This document shows, piece by piece, positions 46,414 to 53,860 of a stretch of DNA of 64,000 nucleotides. The translations under genes were made by a program, and so were the position numbers. The number at the start of each line of letters is the position of its first letter. The first letter of the stretch is position 1. The stretch comes from Pseudozobellia thermophila (GTDB lineage: Bacteria; Bacteroidota; Bacteroidia; Flavobacteriales; Flavobacteriaceae): the NCBI RefSeq assembly GCF_900141855.1, contig NZ_FQYU01000003.1:1-64000 (forward strand). Direction: 5' to 3'. Under the pieces are notes generated by a model. The model worked only from the letters and a program-made list of their open reading frames with translations. It was not told the origin of the DNA and did no database searches.

Positions 46414-46738
46414 TGCTGTAGGGTTTTGATTTGGGGGTTATTTTTGATTTTAGAACGGTCTTCTTTCAGTCTGTATTGCTAAAATTCGACGTATGACGGT
46501 ATTTGTCATTTTTCTTCGTTGAACGGTGTTAATTTTTAACAATGGGGTAGTTCGTCGATGTTTTTGGCAAATGGAAATTTTATTTCATTTCCCGGGTTTT
46601 TCGCCCGGTTTTCTGGTAAGATTGTTTATTTTTGGAAACCCTTTAAAAATCGGGCTTTTATACCCTCGTACGGGGTTGTTTCGGTTTGTTTGGGGAGTTG
46701 ATAAATCGGTCTTTAATAATCATTTAAAATAAGTATAC
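46414..46738. other. intergenic region upstream of mdh
   Basis: 325 bp without a gene. It is AT-rich and presumably holds divergent promoters, but I see no convincing -33/-7 pair and no strong hairpin. Confidence 0.5.
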
Positions 46739-47665
46739 ATGAAAGTTACTGTAGTAGGTGCAGGGGCGGTCGGTGCAAGTTGTGCCGAATACATTGCCAT
46801 AAAGAATTTTGCCTCGGAAGTAGTATTGTTGGATATCAAGGAAGGTTATGCCGAAGGAAAGGCGATGGATTTGATGCAGACGGCCTCTTTGAACGGTTTC
46901 GATACCAAGATCACCGGGGTCACCGGCGATTACTCCAAAACGGCCAATAGCGATATTGCCGTAATTACTTCAGGTATTCCTAGAAAACCCGGTATGACCC
47001 GCGAAGAGTTGATCGGAATCAATGCGGGCATAGTGAAGACGGTATCGGCAAGCCTGATCGAGCATTCGCCGAACGTGATCGTGATCGTTGTGAGCAATCC
47101 GATGGATACGATGACCTATTTGGTGCATAAGACCACCGGTTTGCCCAAAAACAAGATCATAGGTATGGGCGGGGCCTTGGATAGTGCACGTTTTAAATAT
47201 CGTTTGGCCGAGGCCCTCGATGCACCCATATCCGACGTTGATGGAATGGTTATCGGTGGGCATAGCGATGTTGGTATGGTTCCCTTGACCTCACATGCGA
47301 CCCGAAATAGCATCAAGGTTTCCGAATTCTTGTCCGAAGAGCGATTGCAGCAAGTTGCGGAAGATACCAAGGTCGGTGGTGCCACACTTACCAAGCTTTT
47401 GGGAACAAGTGCCTGGTACGCCCCGGGAGCGGCCGTTTCCGGATTGGTTCAGGCCATCGCCTGTGACCAAAAGAAAATTTTCCCGTGCTCTACCCTGCTC
47501 GAAGGCGAATACGGCCTGGACGATATTTGCATCGGGGTTCCGGTAATCCTCGGAAAGGACGGTATCGAAAAGATAGTGGATGTTCCGCTTAGCGATGCCG
47601 AGAAGACCAAAATGCAGGAAAGTGCACAGGGTGTCAGAAAAACCAATGGTTTGTTGGAATTGTAA
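46739..47665 (+). CDS. mdh: malate dehydrogenase (LDH-like type)
   Basis: 308 residues. NAD loop GAGAVGASCA (7-16), IPRKPGMTREELIGINAGI, catalytic Asp in DSARF and His in GGHSD, plus Arg in KPGMTREEL. TCA cycle enzyme converting malate to oxaloacetate with NAD+. Start ATG at 46739. Ends at a clear terminator. Confidence 0.96.
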   Translation: MKVTVVGAGAVGASCAEYIAIKNFASEVVLLDIKEGYAEGKAMDLMQTASLNGFDTKITGVTGDYSKTANSDIAVITSGIPRKPGMTREELIGINAGIVKTVSASLIEHSPNVIVIVVSNPMDTMTYLVHKTTGLPKNKIIGMGGALDSARFKYRLAEALDAPISDVDGMVIGGHSDVGMVPLTSHATRNSIKVSEFLSEERLQQVAEDTKVGGATLTKLLGTSAWYAPGAAVSGLVQAIACDQKKIFPCSTLLEGEYGLDDICIGVPVILGKDGIEKIVDVPLSDAEKTKMQESAQGVRKTNGLLEL

Positions 47666-47690
47666 TTGATACATCCCGATGGTTTTATGG

Positions 47691-47724
47691 AAAATCCGCC
47701 CGGTTCTTTCGGGCGGATTTTTTT
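47691..47724 (+). terminator. mdh terminator
   Basis: Stem AAAATCCGCCCG / CGGGCGGATTTT, loop GTTCTTT, then a T tract, 25 bp after the stop. Confidence 0.92.
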
Positions 47725-47901
47725 GGTATAGGTCGGGCCGTAAACCCTGTTTCCGACCCTTTTGCCAAAGGGTTGATAAAATGATGGGTCGACGCTTTGA
47801 TTATTATAGATTTGTTAAAGAACAATAGTAAAATTTTATAAAATGGGGCTTTGTCCATCTATTTAAAGTTTGGTGGAGATTGATAATAACTCCCAAATAT
47901 C

Positions 47902-47933
47902 TTGTTAAATGCTGCTGGAAAATCATATATTTG
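47902..47933 (+). promoter_or_regulatory. candidate secDF promoter
   Basis: TTG at 47902-47904, 21-bp spacer, then TATATTTG at 47926-47933: a good Bacteroidota -33/-7 pair, 40 bp before the secDF start. Confidence 0.55.
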
Positions 47934-47973
47934 CAGGCTGTTAGAAAAAGCACCAATTAAATTCTTGTAATCG

Positions 47974-50949
47974 ATGCAAAATAAAGGACTTATAAAGCTC
48001 TTCGCCCTTCTGTTCGGGTTGGTGAGCATTTATCAACTCTCCTACACCTTTATCGTCAATAAGGCCGAAAACGATGCAGAAGCATTCGCCATTAGCCGAA
48101 TTCCCGAGACGGAGGAAGACTATATAGCCAAGCGCGAGGCCCTAGAAGCCCAGTATCTGGATTCCATTGGAGATAATACCATTCTTGGTTATACGACCTT
48201 TAACGAGGCGAAGAAAAAAGAGCTGAACAAGGGGCTCGACCTTAAAGGGGGGATCAACGTTACCCTTCAGATTTCCGTCAAGGATATCTTAAAAGGACTG
48301 GCCAACAACAGTAAAAACCCTATTTTCAACAAGGCTTTGGCCGATGCCGACGCCGCTTCCAAAAATAGCGACAATACCTATGTGGATCTTTTCTTCGAGG
48401 CTTGGGACGAGATCAGTGGCGACACCAAATTGGCATCGCCCGATATTTTTGCCAATAAGGGCCTGAGCGACGAGGTTAATTTTCAAATGAGCGATGATGA
48501 GGTGAAACCCATCATCCGAAGAAAGATCGACGAATCGATTGTATCGGCTTTCGAAGTGCTTCGAGAGCGTATCGATGGTTTTGGGGTTACCCAACCCAAC
48601 ATTCAGCGCGAAGGTAATTCGGGCCGGATTTTGGTCGAATTGCCCGGTGCAAGGGATATCGCCCGTGCGCAGGACCTATTGTCGAGTACCGCCCAATTGG
48701 AGTTCTGGGAAACCTATCAGCCCAACAACCCCGAGTTACAGGCCTTCTTTTTTCAGGCAAACGAAAAGCTGAAGACCCTTATCGAGCCCGATGGGAAGGA
48801 AGAACCGGTCAAGGAAGAGTCCGAACTCGATTCCCTATTGTCCGATGTATCACAAGATTCCCTGGATTTGGCCAGTCAGCGCAACCCGCTGTTCGACAAG
48901 TTTCAATTGGGGGCACCGAGTTATGCCGTTGGTGTGGCGTCGGTTAAAGACACCGCGGAAATCAGTGCTTATTTGAGAATGAAGGAGATCCGCCGATTGT
49001 TGCCCGCGAGCATGCAGTTTGTGAAGTTTTTATGGGAAAGACCTTCGGAAGATTCTGAAATAGTCGAATTGTTCGCCCTAAAATCGAACAGGGACGGCGT
49101 GCCAAGGATCAGTGGCGATGTCGTAAGCGATGCGCGCGACGATTTTGACCTGAGCGGTAAGCCTGCGGTTTCGATGACCATGAATACGAAGGGAGCCAAG
49201 GAATGGGAAGAACTCACGGGTGATGCCTACAACAACAGAACGGGTATCGCCATTGTACTCGATAATAAGGTGTATACCGCACCAGGGGTGTCTTCCGGAC
49301 CCATCTCCGGCGGACGTTCCGAAATTACGGGCGACTTTACCGTGAACGAGACCAAGGATATTGCCAACGTACTCCGTGCCGGTAAACTTCCCGCATCTGC
49401 CGAGATTATTCAAGCGACCATTGTGGGACCATCCCTGGGGCAAGAAGCCATTGATAGTGGCTTTACCTCCTTTTTGATCGCCATGCTGATTGTCCTGGCC
49501 TGGATGATATTCTACTACGGCCGGGCCGGGGTATTTGCCGATATGGCCTTGTTGTTTAACATTCTCCTGATTTTTGGGGTGTTGACCAGCCTAGGGGCCG
49601 TACTTACCCTTCCGGGTATCGCCGGTATTGTATTGACCATCGGTATGTCGGTCGATGCCAACGTGCTTATTTTTGAACGTATTAAAGAGGAAATCGCCAA
49701 AGGCAAGGGAAAATCACAGGCCATTGCCGACGGTTTCAGCAATGCGCTTTCCTCAATTTTGGACGCGAACATTACTACGGGGCTAACGGCCATAATACTG
49801 TTTATTTTTGGTTCGGGGCCGATCAAAGGTTTCGCGACTACCTTGCTGATCGGTATCGTTACTTCCTTGTTTACCGCCATTTTCATTACCCGACTCCTGG
49901 TCGATTGGTATTTGAGCGCAAAGTCGAGAAGATTGGACTTTTCTACGGGTATTACCAAAAACCTTTTTCAAAATATCAATGTAGACTTCCTGTCGAAACG
50001 CAAGATGGCCTATATCCTATCCGCAATTTTAGTTGGGGTCAGCATCTTTTCACTGGTGACCAAGGGGCTTCAACAAGGGGTCGACTTTGTCGGTGGGAGG
50101 TCTTTCCAAGTACGTTTCGAACAGCCTGTCAGCTCTTCGGAAATCGCTTCGGAACTCAATAATGTTTTCGGAAGCGGAACCAACGTGAAGACTTTCGGAG
50201 AGGCGAACCAGATAAAGATCACTACGCCCTATAAAGTGGATGTCGAAGGATTGGAAGTCGACAACGAGATACAGGACAAACTGTATACTTCGTTGCAAAA
50301 ATACCTTCCCGACGGTATGAGCAAGGAGGATTTTGTTTCCGGCGGAGGGGAAGATTCCATCGGAATATTGCAATCGGTAAAAGTAGGTCCTACCATCGCC
50401 GACGATATCAAGAAGAATGCCTTCTTGGCTATTTTGGGATCCTTGGCCGTTGTCTTTCTTTACATCCTGTTCCGTTTCCGTAAATGGCAGTTTTCGCTTG
50501 GTGCGGTCGCCGCCGTTTTTCACGATATAATGATCGTATTGGGTATCTTTTCCCTATTCGGAACCATCATGCCCTTCAACATGGAAATCGATCAGGCCTT
50601 CATTGCGGCCATACTGACCGTAATCGGATATTCCTTGAACGATACCGTGGTCGTATTTGACCGTATTCGGGAGATAATCGCCGAGAAGGGATGGAAAGGG
50701 GGAGTCAACATCAACCTCGCCCTGAACAGTACCTTGAGCAGGACCCTGAATACCTCGATGACCACCTTGGTCGTTCTTTTGGCGATCTTTATCTTTGGCG
50801 GTGAATCGCTACGCGGTTTTATGTTCGCCATGATCATTGGGGTCATAGTCGGTACCTATTCTTCGTTGTTCATTGCAACGCCGGTAATGTACGATACTTT
50901 GAACAAGAGTGTGACCAAGGGCAACAAAACGGTGCCCGAGACGGTATAG
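47974..50949 (+). CDS. secDF: fused protein translocase subunit SecDF
   Basis: 991 residues, the SecD-SecF fusion typical of Bacteroidota. N-terminal membrane helix (about 7-24), GLDLKGGINVTLQIS (SecD periplasmic start), ERIDGFGVTQPNIQREG, NVLIFERIKEE in the SecD membrane part (about 565), then the SecF half from about 675 with GVDFVGGRSFQV and NDTVVVFDRIRE; twelve membrane spans in total. It uses proton flow to assist Sec-dependent export, which feeds the many exported proteins here. Monocistronic, with promoter and terminator both visible. Confidence 0.97.
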   Translation: MQNKGLIKLFALLFGLVSIYQLSYTFIVNKAENDAEAFAISRIPETEEDYIAKREALEAQYLDSIGDNTILGYTTFNEAKKKELNKGLDLKGGINVTLQISVKDILKGLANNSKNPIFNKALADADAASKNSDNTYVDLFFEAWDEISGDTKLASPDIFANKGLSDEVNFQMSDDEVKPIIRRKIDESIVSAFEVLRERIDGFGVTQPNIQREGNSGRILVELPGARDIARAQDLLSSTAQLEFWETYQPNNPELQAFFFQANEKLKTLIEPDGKEEPVKEESELDSLLSDVSQDSLDLASQRNPLFDKFQLGAPSYAVGVASVKDTAEISAYLRMKEIRRLLPASMQFVKFLWERPSEDSEIVELFALKSNRDGVPRISGDVVSDARDDFDLSGKPAVSMTMNTKGAKEWEELTGDAYNNRTGIAIVLDNKVYTAPGVSSGPISGGRSEITGDFTVNETKDIANVLRAGKLPASAEIIQATIVGPSLGQEAIDSGFTSFLIAMLIVLAWMIFYYGRAGVFADMALLFNILLIFGVLTSLGAVLTLPGIAGIVLTIGMSVDANVLIFERIKEEIAKGKGKSQAIADGFSNALSSILDANITTGLTAIILFIFGSGPIKGFATTLLIGIVTSLFTAIFITRLLVDWYLSAKSRRLDFSTGITKNLFQNINVDFLSKRKMAYILSAILVGVSIFSLVTKGLQQGVDFVGGRSFQVRFEQPVSSSEIASELNNVFGSGTNVKTFGEANQIKITTPYKVDVEGLEVDNEIQDKLYTSLQKYLPDGMSKEDFVSGGGEDSIGILQSVKVGPTIADDIKKNAFLAILGSLAVVFLYILFRFRKWQFSLGAVAAVFHDIMIVLGIFSLFGTIMPFNMEIDQAFIAAILTVIGYSLNDTVVVFDRIREIIAEKGWKGGVNINLALNSTLSRTLNTSMTTLVVLLAIFIFGGESLRGFMFAMIIGVIVGTYSSLFIATPVMYDTLNKSVTKGNKTVPETV

Positions 50950-50984
50950 ATAGTATTAAGAGTCAATTTGCTAACTCAAACAAA

Positions 50985-51014
50985 AGGGCCGCTTACTTGT
51001 AAGCGGCCCTTTTT
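50985..51014. terminator. terminator after secDF
   Basis: Stem GGGCCGCTTA / TAAGCGGCCC with short loop, A-run before and T-run after; 36 bp after the secDF stop. It may also act for the convergent ABC gene. Confidence 0.9.
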
Positions 51015-51057
51015 TCGTACTTGCTTTCCGATTTGCTTCCTATAAAGGCGGGGAGCT

Positions 51058-52293
51058 TCAAAGAACCCTTCCCTTTGAGCCATCGGTATCCATTTCGAGC
51101 TGGTAGACGAAATCGGGATCCAGACCGGGTTCCTTTCGGTGCGAAACGAATATGGTGGTGGTATCGCTTTCCTTTGCGAACTTGTTGACCAAGGTGACAA
51201 AAAGGGCGGCACTGGCATCGTCAAGGCCCGCTGTGGGCTCATCAAGGATCAATAGGGGCGGATGTTTGATCATGGCCCTGGCGCACATGACCAGGCGCTT
51301 TTGGCCCATGGTAAGGTCGTGAAAGAGTTCGTCCTTGACATCCCATAGGCCGATGAGCCTTAACCATTCCTGGGCCAATCGCAACTGGATCTCGGTGGGC
51401 CTTACGTAAAGCCCGATCGAGTCGGTGAGGCCCGAAATGACCATGTGCTCTACCGAGTGGTACCCGGTAAACTTATCCGTAATGGAGGGGGTGAAGTAGC
51501 CTATGAGTTTCTTGATTTCCCAGACACTTTCACCGCTTCCTTTTTTATGGCCGAAGATATGGAGGTCTTGCCCGTATCCCTTGGGGTTGTCTCCGGTAAT
51601 CATCGATAGAATCGTCGTTTTTCCACTTCCGTTGTTTCCCCGAAGTTCCCAAAACTCCCCTTTTTTGATCGTCCAGTCGATGTTTTGAAGAATGGGTTTT
51701 TCACCGTACTTCACGCATACGTCGTTCAATCGGATCAGAACGTCATCTTCAATTTCATACCGGTAGGGCGCTTGGGGAACTTCTCCCATAAGACCCTGCC
51801 CATTTGAAGAAGAAAGGGCTTCCGATTTGTTTTTGTAAAAACGGATATGCGACCCCTCCAAACGGGCGAAGGTATCGATAAAGGGCAATACATCGGTTTT
51901 TCTACTGACCAGTTGAACGATGCTTATCTCTTCCGAGACCTCCTTCAGCTGGTGCCTGAGTTTTTCCTGGCTACCTATATCGAGGTTGTCGAACGGATTG
52001 TCCAATATAAGGAAGTCGGGTTTCGTGCCCAACAGGTGTTTTAACAGGGCTTTTTTTTGTTCGCCGCTCGACATCGATTTTAGGGTTTGGTCCCTATCCG
52101 AATTGATGAGTCGGGTGCCGTGGCGATCCTCCTTGTCGATAAAGCGTTCAAGCACGCGTTTCGAAAACAGGGAGCCCTTAAGGCCATTCAAGGCCTCAAA
52201 ACCCGCCGGTGCTTTTTGTTCCAGTATGGCGTCGACAAGAAGGTCTTTGCGCGATGTGTTGTCGACAAATAGGGCCCAGTGTGCTTTGCTCAT
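51058..52293 (-). CDS. tandem ABC ATPase with degenerate first domain (ModF-like)
   Basis: 411 residues, two ABC ATPase halves in one chain. The second half (about 185-411) is complete: Walker A G219-N-N-G-S-G-K-T226, signature LTMGQKRLV, Walker B LLILDEPTAGLD and switch VSHR. The first half (1-165) keeps a signature-like S75-S-G-E-Q79 and LILDNP (95-100) but has no Walker A and Asn99 in place of the catalytic Glu, so it should not hydrolyse ATP by itself. This is the ModF/photorepair-type arrangement of two ATPase halves without membrane domains. Convergent with secDF; function unknown. Confidence 0.88.
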   Translation of the reverse strand: MSKAHWALFVDNTSRKDLLVDAILEQKAPAGFEALNGLKGSLFSKRVLERFIDKEDRHGTRLINSDRDQTLKSMSSGEQKKALLKHLLGTKPDFLILDNPFDNLDIGSQEKLRHQLKEVSEEISIVQLVSRKTDVLPFIDTFARLEGSHIRFYKNKSEALSSSNGQGLMGEVPQAPYRYEIEDDVLIRLNDVCVKYGEKPILQNIDWTIKKGEFWELRGNNGSGKTTILSMITGDNPKGYGQDLHIFGHKKGSGESVWEIKKLIGYFTPSITDKFTGYHSVEHMVISGLTDSIGLYVRPTEIQLRLAQEWLRLIGLWDVKDELFHDLTMGQKRLVMCARAMIKHPPLLILDEPTAGLDDASAALFVTLVNKFAKESDTTTIFVSHRKEPGLDPDFVYQLEMDTDGSKGRVL

Positions 52294-52748
52294 AAATGTA
52301 TTTTATAAATATAAACTTCATTGCCCTTGTAAAAGGTTGTTTGGTCTACTGATTCCGTTGACGATGCTTTTTAAAAAAAAAGATAAATCTGTTATACAAA
52401 TCAAATAGTAATGAGGTTGGTGTTCTTTTGCATTGCAACCCTGTTTAGCAGTCGTAACAATGAAGCTCATATTTTGAAAGTACAAAATATCAAATTTCAT
52501 TTTTAATTAAAAAATCGGAAATGGCAGGTGTCGTAACGGTGGACAATTTGTGAAAAACAAAACATTTGGAATTATATAAGTTTAGTAGAATTGATGGAAT
52601 TTGATGCTTTCTCTAATAGTAATTATTGAGGATGAATATAATTAAAATATTTATTTGAAAATTTGCTTATTCGACATCATTGTTCTCAATTAAGCTGCAA
52701 AAGTATTTTACAAAAAGTTAAGCCTAAACAATCATCCTTATGGCCTAT
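52294..52748. other. AT-rich intergenic region
   Basis: 455 bp without a supported gene, clearly more AT-rich than the neighbourhood. No strong hairpin or tRNA seen. It lies at the end of the broken PKD gene and upstream of the ABC gene. Confidence 0.5.
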
Positions 52749-53522
52749 CTAGTGAGCACTGATACTTCCGCCATTCCCGCTGCAACCAGCAAAACTACCA
52801 CTTACCGTATAATTATATTGTCCAGGAGGAAAGGCTTGAGTGTCACTTGAGGTAGCGGACTGTCCATGGGGGGCAGTAACAGAAATTTGGATTCCATCAA
52901 TGACAGCGGTTATAGAAGTTCCTCCTGACCCACCATAGGCGCCTAACCTAAAAGTCATTGGTCCTCCAACTATGGTTACCGTACCGGATATACCGCTTGA
53001 TTCACAAGAAATTGATGTGCCATTACTAAAGGTTGCCTTTGGAGTTGGGTTGTTCACTTTCACAATTGTAGTATCGGAATCCGTTGCACCATCGTCATCC
53101 GTAACAGTTAGGGTTACAGTGAATTCACCAGGACTTATATATTCATATGTTGGATTTGCCAATGTACTGGTTCGGTTATTTTCCCCAAAATCCCAGTAAT
53201 ACGAGACTATGGAACCATCGTTATCAATAGATTGGTCCCCCGTAAAATCAACACTTAGAGGTGTCGTGCCACTTGTGGCACTGGTAGAAATTACTGCCGT
53301 TGGTGGCTCATTCTCTGGTTCACTAACAGTTATCGTTACGGTTTCGGAATCCGTTGCACCATCGTCATCCGTAACAGTTAGGGTTACAGTGAATTCACCA
53401 GGACTTATATATTCATATGTTGGATTTGCCAATGTACTGGTTCGGTTATTTTCCCCAAAATCCCAGTAATACGAGACTATGGAACCATCGTTATCAATAG
53501 ATTGGTCCCGTAAAATCAACAC
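52749..53522 (-). pseudogene. C-terminal fragment of PKD/Ig lipoprotein (displaced by frameshift)
   Basis: Continues the lipoprotein gene at 53494-56790 in a different frame. The fragment holds two more PKD domains (each with DQSIDNDGSIVSYYWDFGEN and FTVTLTVTDDDGATDS) and a Cys-containing, Gly/Ser-rich end domain (ISCESSGISGTVTIVGG...). Only a GTG could start it in frame at 53522, with no signal peptide, so it is unlikely to be made as a separate exported protein. Restoring 2 bp at about 53507 joins it to the upstream frame to give 1347 residues. Confidence 0.75.
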
Positions 53523-53860
53523 TTAGAGGTGTCGTGCCACTTGTGGCACTGGTAGAAATTACTGCCGTTGGTGGCTCATTCACTGGTTCGCTAACAGTTA
53601 TCGTTACGGTTTCGGAATCCGTTGCACCATCGTCATCCGTAACAGTTAGGGTTACAGTGAATTCACCAGGACTTATATATTCGTATGTTGGATTTGCCAA
53701 TGTACTGGTTCGGTTATTTTCCCCAAAATCCCAGTTATATGAGACTATGGAACCATCGTCATCAATAGATTGGTCCCCTTTAAAATTTACGGAAAGTGGT
53801 GTTGTACCGCTTACGGTATTACTCTCGATAACCGCCGTGGGATTATTATTTGGATCATCA
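53071..53860. repeat. near-identical tandem 270-bp PKD-coding repeats
   Basis: Unit 1 starts at 53071 (ATCGGAATCCGTTGCACC), unit 2 at 53341, and unit 3 at 53609; each equals one 90-residue PKD domain. Units 1 and 2 are almost identical; unit 3 diverges gradually toward its right end. The 268-bp spacing of units 2 to 3 reflects the 2-bp deletion. Confidence 0.85.

Noticed and set aside
52749-53522. C-terminal PKD fragment as an independent gene
   Set aside because: Only a GTG could start it, it lacks a signal peptide, and it joins the upstream gene in frame if 2 bp are restored. Kept as a pseudogene fragment instead.
53071-53860. CRISPR-like array from the regular repeat spacing
   Set aside because: Repeats are 270 bp, in frame, encode PKD domains and have no unique spacers.
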